This document shows positions 31,700 through 39,688 of a stretch of 64,000 nt of DNA, piece by piece (within the stretch, counting starts at the first letter, position 1; every line of letters begins with the position of its first letter). This DNA is from Kribbella catacumbae DSM 19601. Its GTDB lineage: Bacteria; Actinomycetota; Actinomycetes; Propionibacteriales; Kribbellaceae. The notes under the pieces are model-generated. The model saw only the letters and a program-made list of their open reading frames with translations, was not told where the DNA came from and searched no databases. A program made the position numbers and the translations under genes. The stretch covers positions 1-64,000 of the forward strand of contig NZ_AQUZ01000031.1 of assembly GCF_000372465.1 (NCBI RefSeq). Reading direction: 5' to 3'.

Positions 31700-32419
31700 T
31701 CAAGCCGACCCGGAGCGCGGCCCCCGGGGTGTCAGGGCCATGTGCAGGCGATAGCGGTCGGCGCGGTAGGCCGACCAGGACAGCTCGACGACCTTGCGGC
31801 CGGCGAAGGTGGTGCGCTCGAGGACCAGCAGGGGTGCCCGCCGGGCCACGCCGAGAACCCGGGCGACATGACCGTCGGCGTTGTCCGCCCGGACGGTCTG
31901 CTCACCCGAGGTGACGACGACGTCGTACTCGCTCGCGAAGACGTCGTACAGGGTGCCGAGCTCGCGGCCGAGCAGGCCGGGGAAGAGCGCGGACGGGTAG
32001 TAGCCGATCTCGTAGGCCATCGGCGAGGCGTCGGCGGTGCGCAGCCGCTCGACCCGGATCACCTTGGTGCCCTTGGGGACCCGCAGACCCTTCGCGGTCT
32101 CGTCGGACGCCTCGATCTCGGTCGCCGACAAGACGACCGTGCCGGGCTCCAGACCGCGGGCGCGCATCTCCCGGGAGAACGAGGTCAGGTGCAGCTGGGA
32201 GTCGACCTGCGGACCGGTGACGAAGGTCCCTTTACCGTGCACGCGTTCCAGCGCGCCGGACTCGACCAGGTCGCTGATCGCCTGCCGGACGGTCACCCGG
32301 GACACGTTCAGCTTGTCCACCAGGGCCCGCTCGGAAGGGATCGGGTCACCCGGGTGCAACTCGACGTCGATCAGCCGTTCCAGTACCGCTCGGACCTGGG
32401 CCCGCTTGGTCGCCACCAT
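31700..32419 (-). CDS. GntR/HutC-family regulator (DasR/NagR-like)
   Basis: 239 residues. The winged HTH is at the N-terminus (PGDPIPSERALVDKLNVSRVTVRQAISDLVESGALERVHGKGTFV, about 22-67). The C-terminal UTRA domain is recognised by LHLTSFSREMRARG near 78-90 and PMAYEIGYYPSALFPGLL near 133-150. This class senses phosphorylated amino sugars (DasR, NagR). Being divergent from a SIS-domain amino-sugar-phosphate protein supports that role. The ATG at 32419 follows GGAGG; the longer reading frame upstream lacks family similarity. Candidate sites lie at 32500-32523 and 31637-31654. Confidence 0.88.
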   Translation of the reverse strand: MVATKRAQVRAVLERLIDVELHPGDPIPSERALVDKLNVSRVTVRQAISDLVESGALERVHGKGTFVTGPQVDSQLHLTSFSREMRARGLEPGTVVLSATEIEASDETAKGLRVPKGTKVIRVERLRTADASPMAYEIGYYPSALFPGLLGRELGTLYDVFASEYDVVVTSGEQTVRADNADGHVARVLGVARRAPLLVLERTTFAGRKVVELSWSAYRADRYRLHMALTPRGPRSGSA

Positions 32420-32499
32420 CGAATCTCGATCCTCCAGACCTGGGCGAAGACGCGGGGGGTGCCCCGGTCCACCGCTCACTGCTATCGTGCGCAGCATAC

Positions 32500-32523
32500 C
32501 TGTTAAGACCAGATAGGACCAGT
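32500..32523. promoter_or_regulatory. Candidate GntR site in the divergent promoter
   Basis: CTGTTAAGACCAG (32500-32512) followed by AGGACCAGT (32515-32523) contains two direct (A/G)GACCAG half-sites that match one arm of a DasR/NagR-type site, between the GntR and SIS genes. The match is only partial. Confidence 0.4.
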
Positions 32524-33586
32524 GATCGTCGTGGTGTCAACGCCCGTCCCCGCCCCTGCCACCCAGATGGCCCGCGAGATCGCCGAGCAGCCCGCGGCGC
32601 TGGCCGCGACCTTCGAGCACGTGCTGCCGCTGCGACACGAGATCACCCGGCTGGCCGCCGGCCGCCGGCATGTGATCTTCGTCGCCCGCGGCTCGTCCGA
32701 CAACGCCGGCGTCTACGGCCGCTACCTGACCGAGATCCACGCCGGCCGGCAGGCTTCCCTGGCCGCGCCGTCCGTGGCCACCCTGTACGGCGCCAACCTC
32801 GACCTGTCGAACTCGCTCGTCGTCGCGGTCAGCCAGTCCGGCGCCACCCAGGAGATCGTCGACACCGCCGAGTGGGCCAAGCGCAACGGCGCCGCCGTCG
32901 TCGGCATCACCAACGACGGCGACAGCCCGCTGGCCTCGACCGCCGACGTAGCGCTGATCACCCAGGCGGGCAAGGAACTGGCCGTTCCGGCGACCAAGAC
33001 CTACACCACCCAGCTGGCCGCGATCACCGTCGCGGTCGACGCGCTGGCGCAGAAGCCGGGCACGCTCGACGCCGACATCGCCCGCGTCCCGGACGCCGCC
33101 GCGAAGATGCTGGAAGGCTCGGTCGACGCCGCCGCCGACCTGCTCGCCGGCGCCCACGACGTGCTGACCAGCGGCCGCGGCCTCACCTTCGGTACGACGC
33201 TGGAGGTGGCGCTCAAGCTCGAGGAGACCTGCCTTCAGCCGGTCCGCGGCCTCTCGTACGCCGACCTCAAGCACGGCCCGATCGCGGTCGTCGACGCGGA
33301 CCTGGTCACCATCCTGGTCGCCGCCGCCGACGGCCCCGCGCTGCCGGGGATGACCGAGCTGGCCTCGATCGTCCGTGAGAAGGGCAGCAAGATCCTCGGC
33401 ATCGGCGGCGACGCCACTTTCGCTTCCCGCTGCGACGTCAACCTGGCCGGCCCGGACCTCCCCGAGACGCTCGCCCCGCTGGCCCTGATCATCCCGGCCC
33501 AGCGCGCGATCGAGGCCCTGGCCCGCAAGCTCGGCCTCAACCCCGACGCCCCCCGCGGCCTCCGCAAGGTCACCCAGACCGACTGA
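32522..33586 (+). CDS. SIS-domain sugar isomerase/deaminase (GlmS C-terminal-like, NagB-II type)
   Basis: About 350 residues with two SIS domains and no N-terminal glutaminase domain, so it is not a complete GlmS. Motifs include HVIFVARGSSDNAGVYGRYL near 45-64, VVAVSQSGATQEIVDTAEWAK near 100-120 and a second SIS with TFGTTLEVALKLEETC near 224-240, followed by the family's LKHGPIAVVD. Such proteins isomerise or deaminate amino-sugar phosphates, for example glucosamine 6-phosphate to fructose 6-phosphate (NagB-II). Divergent from a DasR/NagR-like regulator. The start is uncertain: GTG at 32522, 32531 or 32534 are all possible and none has a good ribosome binding site. Confidence 0.85.
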   Translation: MIVVVSTPVPAPATQMAREIAEQPAALAATFEHVLPLRHEITRLAAGRRHVIFVARGSSDNAGVYGRYLTEIHAGRQASLAAPSVATLYGANLDLSNSLVVAVSQSGATQEIVDTAEWAKRNGAAVVGITNDGDSPLASTADVALITQAGKELAVPATKTYTTQLAAITVAVDALAQKPGTLDADIARVPDAAAKMLEGSVDAAADLLAGAHDVLTSGRGLTFGTTLEVALKLEETCLQPVRGLSYADLKHGPIAVVDADLVTILVAAADGPALPGMTELASIVREKGSKILGIGGDATFASRCDVNLAGPDLPETLAPLALIIPAQRAIEALARKLGLNPDAPRGLRKVTQTD

Positions 33587-33687
33587 CCCCGTACGACGGA
33601 GCCCCCGCTGCTCGCAGTACCGGCTTCTGTCTCCAGGGACCGATCTCAGACTGCCCGCCATCCACGGCTGAAGGCTCGCTCTGCGAG

Positions 33688-34911
33688 CTATCCCGGTTGG
33701 CGTTCGTACACCTTGTTGGCGATCCGCCAGTCGCCTGCGGAGTCCGTGATCAACACGAACATGTCGACGAACGTGGCTGATCCATGGCGAAGGGTCATGG
33801 TGGCGGTCGCGATGGCGCCCTGGACGGTGAGGTGGTCGAGGGTGCGGCGCCTGCTGTCTTCGTCGGGGGCTGGACCGTTGAAGATACTGCAGTACGTCTG
33901 GAGGTCCCAGGACGTGAACACCCCGTCGCGGAATCCCTCGATGTGCGCAGTTGGGAGGAAGGCGTGGCGGAAGTGTTGTGGGTCGCCGGTGGCGTGCCCC
34001 CGGGCGTAGGCGTGGAGCGGACCGAGTACGGCGGGGTCGGCGGTGAGTTCGGGGGAGATCCTGAGCCGGGCGTCGGCGAGGTGACCCCAGTCTTGGGTGA
34101 TTGCGCAGAGGCGAGCGACATCATCGGTAGTGACGAGCGCGCTGTCGGACAGCAGGGTCCCGAGGACGGCAGAGACATCCGAGGTGGCCGCGAGGCTGTC
34201 GGCCAGCAGCCGCAGGTCCTTGCCGAGGGCCGCCACGGTGAACGCGCTGAGGGAGTTCTGCAGGGGTGCCTTCGTGAGAAGGTTGCGTTTCTGGGTCACC
34301 GTCCCGGACAGGGCGGTCCGCTCGAGCATGTCGAGGACGGTGGCACGTGGCAGGCTGAGGGACTCACCTCTGTGTAGTGCTCGTCTCAGGGCGAGGAGAG
34401 AGTCGCCGAGGACGCCGTTGGCCAGGAGTTTCAGGGCCGCGGCCTCACCCGACGTTTCCGCGGGGAGGATGTCACCGAGGGTTTCAAGGACCTTCCTGGC
34501 CGGCTCAGCGGGCTGGCCGCCGGTGAGGATGGTAAGTCGACCGGACTCTACAGACGCAACAGATCCGATCACCGGTGCGTGGAGGTAGGCGCGTCCGTAC
34601 TGCGAGACGAGTTGTTCGAGTTGCTTGGCCTCGTCAGGGCTGATGGTGCTGGTGTTGACGACCGTTGCTGTTCGGGGGATCGAGTCAAGGCAACTCTCAA
34701 GGACACTCTGGCAGGCAGCGGCGTCATAGAGACAGACAAGTACGACATCAGCATCGGTGACTGCGTCCGCGGGCGTCGTGGTCCGGCCGGGGCTGCCCGG
34801 CATCGGGGTGCGGTTCCAGGTGCGAAGGTCGTGGAACATGCCGGCGCGGGTGGCCATGGCTGACCCCAATCGGCCCAGGCCAAGGACAGCGACGTGAAGT
34901 CTTTTCGTCAT
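33688..34911 (-). CDS. 6PGDH-like dehydrogenase fused to an NTF2-like domain
   Basis: 407 residues. Residues 1-280 form a 3-hydroxyisobutyrate-dehydrogenase-like unit: Rossmann motif VAVLGLGRLGSAMATRA at about 5-21, DADVVLVCLYD near 55, and an all-helical domain with LKLLANGVLGDSLLALRRAL near 165-185, where the family Lys is seen. Residues about 290-407 are an NTF2-like domain (PF12893 type): LGPLHAYARGHATGDPQHFRHAFLPTAHIEGFR, and FVLITDSAGDWRIANKVYE at the end. These two domains are normally separate proteins. The join has no stop or frame change. Divergent from a LysR regulator across a perfect 7-bp-arm palindrome. Substrate unknown. Confidence 0.82.
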   Translation of the reverse strand: MTKRLHVAVLGLGRLGSAMATRAGMFHDLRTWNRTPMPGSPGRTTTPADAVTDADVVLVCLYDAAACQSVLESCLDSIPRTATVVNTSTISPDEAKQLEQLVSQYGRAYLHAPVIGSVASVESGRLTILTGGQPAEPARKVLETLGDILPAETSGEAAALKLLANGVLGDSLLALRRALHRGESLSLPRATVLDMLERTALSGTVTQKRNLLTKAPLQNSLSAFTVAALGKDLRLLADSLAATSDVSAVLGTLLSDSALVTTDDVARLCAITQDWGHLADARLRISPELTADPAVLGPLHAYARGHATGDPQHFRHAFLPTAHIEGFRDGVFTSWDLQTYCSIFNGPAPDEDSRRRTLDHLTVQGAIATATMTLRHGSATFVDMFVLITDSAGDWRIANKVYERQPG

Positions 34912-34936
34912 GGACCTATGTTGCGCGCTGGAAAGT

Positions 34937-34962
34937 GATGCAACAATTGCAACCCTTGCATC
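34937..34962. promoter_or_regulatory. LysR binding-site candidate
   Basis: GATGCAA (34937-34943) and TTGCATC (34956-34962) are perfect inverted repeats with a 12-bp spacer, between the divergent dehydrogenase-fusion and LysR genes. The site matches the T-N11-A style of LysR boxes. Confidence 0.65.
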
Positions 34963-34993
34963 AGCGTCATACCCGAATGGAATACTGCCTCCC

Positions 34994-35896
34994 ATGTCCC
35001 TTACCCAGTGGACCGCGTTTGTGGAGGTATGCCGGGCCGGCACATTTCGGGCCGCAGCCGAGGCCACCGGCTTCACTCAGCCTGCGCTGTCTCGTCAGGT
35101 AGCGGCACTGGAACGTGGTCTCGGGGTCACGTTGTTCGTGAGGCGTTCCCGAGGGGTATCCCCTACCCCGGCCGGAGAGGCATTGCTGCCACATGCACGG
35201 CTCGTCGTCAACGAGGCAAGGCGAGGCGCCGAGGCAGCTCGTCAAGCACGGGAGGGTCAGCAGCGGCTGGTGCTGGGCGCTGTCCCTTCTGCGGCGGCCT
35301 CTCTCGTGCCCCAGGCGATCCGGTCACTGATGATGAGCGAGCCGGGTCTGGAGTGGACGGTCATCTCCGGACTCACCCCGCAGCTGGCCGAAATGGTGCT
35401 CGGCCAGGAGATCGACGCCGCTGTCGTCACTGACGCGCCACCCGGCCTTCCCTCCGCCAAGGAACTGCACGCCGCCCATCTGTTCGACGACGAGATGGTG
35501 GTCGTCGCGCCACTCGGGCATCGCCTGGGAGGAAAGTCTCGAGTGAGAATGGCCGACCTCGCCGGGGAGGTCTGGGTCGAGGACAACACCGGGTCGGAGA
35601 CCCTGCTCCGGCAGGTCGCCGGACGGGCTGGCTTCGAACCACGGCTGCACCGCGGCGCCGAGGATCTGCCCACCAAGACCGGCCTCGTAGCTGCATGCCT
35701 GGGCGTGGCACTGGTGCCGCAACTCCTTATCCCGTCACTGCGCAGCGACCTCGTCCTCCTCCGGCTGGAGCAATCAGTTCACCGAGGCATCTACCTGCTC
35801 ACCCGACGCGATGACGAACCCGTGGACACACTCCGATACGCACTCGTCAACAGCCGGGCCGGCCAAGTAGCACTGACCACTAGCTTCAGCCGGTAG
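34994..35896 (+). CDS. LysR-family transcriptional regulator
   Basis: 300 residues. The HTH is in residues 1-60 (WTAFVEVCRAGTFRAAAEATGFTQPALSRQVAALERGLGVTLFVR). The substrate-binding domain runs from about 88 to 290 with LVLGAVPSAAASLVPQAI and GLVAACLGVALVPQLLI. The divergent dehydrogenase-NTF2 fusion is the likely target. The ATG at 34994 begins the HTH at the usual distance, whereas a longer in-frame start at 34910 would run through the palindrome. Its stop overlaps the convergent GH13 gene by 11 bp. Confidence 0.9.
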   Translation: MSLTQWTAFVEVCRAGTFRAAAEATGFTQPALSRQVAALERGLGVTLFVRRSRGVSPTPAGEALLPHARLVVNEARRGAEAARQAREGQQRLVLGAVPSAAASLVPQAIRSLMMSEPGLEWTVISGLTPQLAEMVLGQEIDAAVVTDAPPGLPSAKELHAAHLFDDEMVVVAPLGHRLGGKSRVRMADLAGEVWVEDNTGSETLLRQVAGRAGFEPRLHRGAEDLPTKTGLVAACLGVALVPQLLIPSLRSDLVLLRLEQSVHRGIYLLTRRDDEPVDTLRYALVNSRAGQVALTTSFSR

Positions 35897-37151
35897 CGAG
35901 TATCAGCCAGCTGTGTGGAGGCAGTAGCAACGGGTCCTCCGGCAGGTGGCCGGGATCCGACTGGGCTGCAACGACGAGGCCCGCCACTTCCACTGGGAAG
36001 CGGTAAGCCTCGTCGCCTACATTCAGCAGGAGCAGCAGCTGGCCACCGGCATCACCAGAACGCAATGCGAGCGCCTGGTTCGTCAGGTGGGCGACCTTGG
36101 TCCGCGACCGCGTCAGCCACGCGTTGCGACGCCGTACGCCGATCAGTCGCTGGTGCAGCCGGTACGTCGCCCAGTCGGGCGCAGTGAGCTCCCCCGGCTT
36201 GTCGGGGAATTCCGGCCGGACCGCATCGTCACCACCGACCCTGTCCTCCTTGATGCCCTGCATGGCCTGCTCGTCACCGGCATAGATGCTCGGTATTCCG
36301 CCCACCGCGAACAGCACTGCCAACGCATGGCCCAGGTGCCGTGGATCGTCCAGCTTGCTGGCGATGCGCGTCACGTCGTGGTTGCCCACGAACGTCTGCG
36401 GCACGAGCGGATCGACGAACTGCTGATGCCGCTCGAGCGCATACGCCAGCTCGAAGAAGTTGCGATCGTTCAGCGAACTCCAGATCGCCTTCCACAACTC
36501 GTACTGCGTCACCGAGTCGAGTGTGCTCGTCGCGGCATAGCCGGCGTAGTCGCCATGGATCAGTTCGCCGACGAACCACGCCTCCGGGAACCGCTCGCGA
36601 ACCTGCGACAACACCCCATGCCAGAACTCGGGCGCCACCGCGTACGCCGCGTCGAGGCGCCACCCGTCGACGCCACGATCCAGCCAGTGGCACATCACCT
36701 CGACGACGTACTCGCGGACCGCGGGCTCGTCATGGTTGAGCACCACCAGGTGCTCGTGTCCCTCGAAGGTCGCGATCGACCCGTCCGGCCGATGCTTGAA
36801 CCACTCCGGTGGCGCCGCGAAACTCCGGGCGACATGGTTGAAGACCCCGTCGAGCAGGATCCGCAGTCCACGCTCCTTCGCCGCGGCGACGAGCGAGTCG
36901 AAATCCTCGTAGTCGCCAAGCCGGGGATCGATCCGGAAGTGGTCGATGGTGTCGTACCCGTGCGTCTCCGACTCGAAGACCGGACCGAGCAGCAGCCCTG
37001 AACAGCCCAGCTCGATCACGTAGTCGAGCCAGTTCTCCAGCCGCCCGAGCCTGGGAGTCCTGAAGCCGGCGGGAAGCGCGGTGGCCTCAGCCCCGACGAA
37101 GCCCAACGGGTAGACATGCCACCAGATCGCATGGTCGGCCCACGGCACCAT
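35886..37151 (-). CDS. GH13 alpha-amylase-family glycosidase
   Basis: 421 residues, no signal peptide, so probably cytoplasmic. All four GH13 regions are present: DGVFNHVA near 101-108, GWRLDAAYA with nucleophile Asp167, FVGEL with acid/base Glu196, and FVGNHD near 254-259 with the transition-state-stabilising Asp259. Region I-II spacing is short and domain B is small, similar to maltogenic or cyclomaltodextrinase-like intracellular enzymes, but without the N-terminal dimerisation domain. It probably hydrolyses malto-oligosaccharides. The small gene at 37175-37399 lies 23 bp upstream on the same strand and may be cotranscribed. Confidence 0.88.
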   Translation of the reverse strand: MVPWADHAIWWHVYPLGFVGAEATALPAGFRTPRLGRLENWLDYVIELGCSGLLLGPVFESETHGYDTIDHFRIDPRLGDYEDFDSLVAAAKERGLRILLDGVFNHVARSFAAPPEWFKHRPDGSIATFEGHEHLVVLNHDEPAVREYVVEVMCHWLDRGVDGWRLDAAYAVAPEFWHGVLSQVRERFPEAWFVGELIHGDYAGYAATSTLDSVTQYELWKAIWSSLNDRNFFELAYALERHQQFVDPLVPQTFVGNHDVTRIASKLDDPRHLGHALAVLFAVGGIPSIYAGDEQAMQGIKEDRVGGDDAVRPEFPDKPGELTAPDWATYRLHQRLIGVRRRNAWLTRSRTKVAHLTNQALALRSGDAGGQLLLLLNVGDEAYRFPVEVAGLVVAAQSDPGHLPEDPLLLPPHSWLILATG

Positions 37152-37174
37152 CTGTTCCTCCTAGTGTGGAGGAC

Positions 37175-37399
37175 TCAGCTTGCCTCACTCGCGGGCATGG
37201 GGAACTCGCGGCCTACCTCTTCCACCAGCGCGACGACCTCAGCCGTCTCGGCCTCCAGCAGTTTGAGCAGAGCCACCCGCGACTCGTCACTGCGAGCTTC
37301 CACCGCCGCCGTCGAGATCGCCTGCACCGTGGCGACCTCGTGCACCAGTACGCCCCACATCTCTTCCATCGCACGACGGACATGCATATTCGAACTCAT
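37175..37399 (-). CDS. Small helical protein upstream of GH13
   Basis: 74 residues, predicted almost entirely helical, with alternating hydrophobic and acidic residues (LLKLLEAETAEVVALVEEV) and no cysteines, signal peptide or membrane segment. I do not recognise a family. Coding is supported by strong G/C third positions, a GGGGG ribosome binding site before the ATG at 37399 and the close same-strand spacing to the GH13 gene (23 bp). It might be a partner or regulator of that gene, but nothing in the sequence proves it. Confidence 0.55.
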   Translation of the reverse strand: MSSNMHVRRAMEEMWGVLVHEVATVQAISTAAVEARSDESRVALLKLLEAETAEVVALVEEVGREFPMPASEAS

Positions 37400-37476
37400 A
37401 GTGCCCCCACTGTCGAACCTGACCCCGAACCAGCGCATGCCAAAGCAAGCGCAGTCCCCCTCCGAGTTGGGACTGA

Positions 37477-37748
37477 CGCTTCTTCCAACGCACCTGCCCA
37501 GCCCGGGGTTACGGCTCCTGCGCAGACAACTTTTCCGGCAACTTTCTTGGCCCTGAACTGCTGCCCGATGCCGACCTTGCCGTCAACACCTCACCGGCCC
37601 GGCCGGCCATCACCTTGGCCGAGCTGACACCATCGCCGTCAGCCCGCGCTGGCAACCCAAGCTCGATCAGGCCTTCATCGACAAGTCCGAGGGGCTCTTC
37701 ATCCCGCGCCTGGTCACCCAGCCTTCGGTACCGCAGCCGGTCGGCTAA
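37477..37748 (+). pseudogene. Remnant of an unidentified gene
   Basis: Two adjoining stretches show strong coding-type third positions but in different frames. The first, from about 37525 to 37623, reads DNFSGNFLGPELLPDADLAV, then an Ala/Pro/Thr segment. The second, from about 37624 to the TAA at 37746-37748, reads DTIAVSPRWQPKLDQAFIDK and ends shortly after IPRLVTQPS. A frame change near 37625 joins them, and a stop at 37474 closes the first frame upstream. This looks like the 3' end of a decayed gene. I cannot name the family. Its end overlaps the convergent TrmH stop codon. Confidence 0.35.
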
Positions 37749-38413
37749 GGCTTCTGGTGGAAAGTGTGGCGGCGGATCCACGCGTGCATCGCGATGGCCG
37801 CCGCCGCGCTGGCGTTGATCGAGCGGGTCGAGCCGAACTGGGCGATCGACAGTACGTCGGTACAGATGGCGTGTGCCGCCTCGGTCAGGCCGGGGCCTTC
37901 CTGGCCGAACAGCAGGACGCAGTCGGTGGGCAGCTCGTAGGTCTCCAAGGGCACCGCGCCGGGCAGGTTGTCGATGCCGATTACGGCCAGCGCGTGCTCC
38001 TCGGCGTACGCCGCGAGGTCGGCGAGCTGTGGGTGGTGCCGCACATGCTGGTAGCGGTCCGTCACCATCGCGCCACGGCGGTTCCACTTCCGGTTGCCTA
38101 CGATGTGCACCTCCCTGGCCAGGAAGGCGTTCGCAGTCCGGACAACCGAGCCGATGTTCAGATCGTGCTGCCAGTTCTCGATCGCGACGTGGAACGGGTT
38201 CCGCTGGGTGTCGAGGTCCTCGACGATGGCGTCCAGCCGCCAGTACCGGTACTTGTCCACCACGTTGCGGCGGTCCCCGGCGGCGAGCAGCTCCGGGTCG
38301 AGGCGCGGATCGTCCGGCAGCTCGCCCTGCCACGGCCCGACGCCGACCTCCGCCGGACCGGCCAGATCGGTTCCGATCAGGTCTCCGGGGTTGTCACGAT
38401 TGGCTTCCTGCAT
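37745..38413 (-). CDS. TrmH/SpoU-family RNA 2'-O-methyltransferase
   Basis: 222 residues. The C-terminal SPOUT knot is recognised by motif 1 HDLNIGSVVRTANAF near 85-100, motif 2 VLLFGQEGPGLTEAA near 165-180 and motif 3 SIAQFGSTRSINASAAAAIAMHAWI near 188-212. The N-terminal 60 residues (with RRNVVDKYRYWRLDAIVEDL) are typical of the actinobacterial tRNA/rRNA methyltransferase subgroup. It transfers a methyl group from SAM to a ribose 2'-OH; the RNA target is not predictable. A TAGCGT -10 element 8 nt before the ATG suggests a leaderless transcript. Divergent from DedA with only 24 bp between start codons. Confidence 0.9.
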   Translation of the reverse strand: MQEANRDNPGDLIGTDLAGPAEVGVGPWQGELPDDPRLDPELLAAGDRRNVVDKYRYWRLDAIVEDLDTQRNPFHVAIENWQHDLNIGSVVRTANAFLAREVHIVGNRKWNRRGAMVTDRYQHVRHHPQLADLAAYAEEHALAVIGIDNLPGAVPLETYELPTDCVLLFGQEGPGLTEAAHAICTDVLSIAQFGSTRSINASAAAAIAMHAWIRRHTFHQKP

Positions 38414-38421
38414 GGGTCGGG

Positions 38422-38431
38422 ACGCTACCCT
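38422..38431. promoter_or_regulatory. Overlapping divergent -10 elements
   Basis: ACGCTACCCT reads as TACCCT on the plus strand (38426-38431, 6 nt before the DedA GTG) and TAGCGT on the minus strand (38427-38422, 8 nt before the TrmH ATG). The two -10 boxes share one TA step, the geometry of a symmetric bidirectional promoter. Confidence 0.55.
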
Positions 38432-38437
38432 GTCGGC

Positions 38438-39136
38438 GTGCTCCCAATGATCGCGATGCTGATGCCGTCCTGGATGGACCCGGAATTCCTGCTGAACTGG
38501 CTGGGTGACTGGGCCCTGTGGGGGACGGCCGCGGTCGTGTTCATCGAGTGCGGGCTGCTCTTCCCGATCCTGCCCGGTGACTCGCTGCTGTTCGCGGTCG
38601 GGCTGTTCATCGCGCACGGCACGATCGACGTCCCGCTCTGGCTGGCCTGCGTGGTGCTGACCGTCGCCGCGTTCCTCGGCAACGTGTCCGGGTACTACAT
38701 CGGCCGGGTGCTCGGGACGACGCTGTTCACCAACCCGAACGCGCGCTTCCTGAAACCGAAGTACATCGAGCAGACGCACGAGTTCTTCGAGCGGTACGGC
38801 CCGCGCGCGCTGGTCCTGGCCCGGTTCGTCCCGATCGTGCGGACCTTCATCACGGTGGTGGCCGGCGCCGGCAAGATGGACCCGCGCAAGTTCTTCGTCT
38901 GGACCGGGATCGGCGCCGTGCTGTGGGCCACCGGTGTCACCCTGCTCGGCCACGCGCTCGGCCGGGTGAAGTTCATCCACGACCACCTCGAGTCGGCGCT
39001 GCTCCTGCTGGTGCTGGTCTCGCTGCTCCCGATGCTGGTCGAGTTCGTCCTGGCCAAGCGCCGCGGCCACGGCAAGGTCGTCGAAGGCGTGGAAACCCAG
39101 ATCGAGGAGTCCATCGCGAACGACGGCAAGCACTGA
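38438..39136 (+). CDS. DedA-family membrane protein
   Basis: 232 residues with five or six hydrophobic segments. DedA/SNARE-associated (VTT) signatures include ECGLLFPILPGDSLLFAVGLF near 37-57, AAFLGNVSGYYIGRVLG near 76-92 and the FERYGPRALVLARFVPIVRTF block near 115-137, containing the conserved Arg-Phe-Val-Pro. Members act as flippases for undecaprenyl phosphate or phospholipids and support envelope homeostasis. The GTG at 38438 lies 6 nt after a TACCCT -10 box, as expected for a leaderless start; in-frame ATGs at 38447 and 38456 are alternatives. An acidic C-terminal tail is cytoplasmic. Confidence 0.9.
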   Translation: MLPMIAMLMPSWMDPEFLLNWLGDWALWGTAAVVFIECGLLFPILPGDSLLFAVGLFIAHGTIDVPLWLACVVLTVAAFLGNVSGYYIGRVLGTTLFTNPNARFLKPKYIEQTHEFFERYGPRALVLARFVPIVRTFITVVAGAGKMDPRKFFVWTGIGAVLWATGVTLLGHALGRVKFIHDHLESALLLLVLVSLLPMLVEFVLAKRRGHGKVVEGVETQIEESIANDGKH

Positions 39137-39150
39137 GCCGTCGGTCTACT

Positions 39151-39196
39151 CAGTGCCCGAAAGGGTCAGTGCCCGACGGGTCAGTGTCCAAAGGGA
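39151..39196. repeat. Short tandem repeat, 15-16 bp unit
   Basis: Three consecutive units begin CAGTGCCCGA, CAGTGCCCGA and CAGTGTCCAA (39151, 39167, 39182). The last unit contains the stop codon of the convergent small gene. It is probably local slippage. Confidence 0.6.
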
Positions 39197-39585
39197 AAGT
39201 GCGGGTCTGACCACACGTAGTCGGTGCTGAGGCCGGCCAGATCCGCGGAAGCGATCTGACCGCACGGCAATGGCCCGACCACCTGGCCTGAGCCGAGTGA
39301 ACAAGCCACCCGGATCAGGTCTGCCGCCTGGTACCAGACCAGCGCCCCCCGTGGCGCCGCCCCCTCGTGCAGCAGGGCGTGATGGTCGAGCCACCGCAAC
39401 GCGTCGGCCGGATCGTGCCAGCCGCTGTCCTGCGCATAGCCGAAGGCCATCCGCTGGAACTTCAGCGACCAGTCCTGCCAGGCCGTAGATCCCACCCGCT
39501 CCAGTTGCCAAGCCAGCGCGGCTTCCGTGTCGCGTGGGTTAGCCGCCCATTGCACTGTGCGGCGCTCCACAACAATCTCCCCCAT
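39181..39585 (-). CDS. Hypothetical protein with CHAP/NlpC-like sequence rhythm
   Basis: 134 residues, no signal peptide. The order W..WSLKFQRMAFGYAQDSGWHDPADALRWLDHHALLHEGAAPRGALVWYQ resembles the core of small CHAP or NlpC/P60-like peptidase modules (a C/W-x-x-F helix, an Ala/Tyr-Gly turn, a Trp helix and a Pro-x-Gly-Ala-hydrophobic-Trp strand). The expected nucleophilic Cys before the first helix is not seen (Ser/Leu there), so peptidase activity is doubtful. A GGGGGAG ribosome binding site supports the ATG at 39585. The C-terminus (DPHFPFGH) is encoded in a short tandem repeat. Confidence 0.6.
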   Translation of the reverse strand: MGEIVVERRTVQWAANPRDTEAALAWQLERVGSTAWQDWSLKFQRMAFGYAQDSGWHDPADALRWLDHHALLHEGAAPRGALVWYQAADLIRVACSLGSGQVVGPLPCGQIASADLAGLSTDYVWSDPHFPFGH

Positions 39586-39688
39586 GGCCGTGCTCCCCCA
39601 TCCTCCGGCCCCTGCCGTGGTAAGACGATCTTCTCCCCGCCGCATACACCCGCCGTACATTCCAAAACCTCAACTACACACGGCAACC

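Noticed and set aside
36274..36693. Arg-rich open frames antisense and parallel to the GH13 gene
   Set aside because: They show codon-shadow composition only, while the GH13 frame has all four catalytic regions.
38414..39133. N-terminal extension of the TrmH frame to 462 residues
   Set aside because: The extra part is antisense to DedA, is Asp/Glu/Arg/Gln low-complexity, and lies upstream of a good -10 and start for TrmH at 38413.
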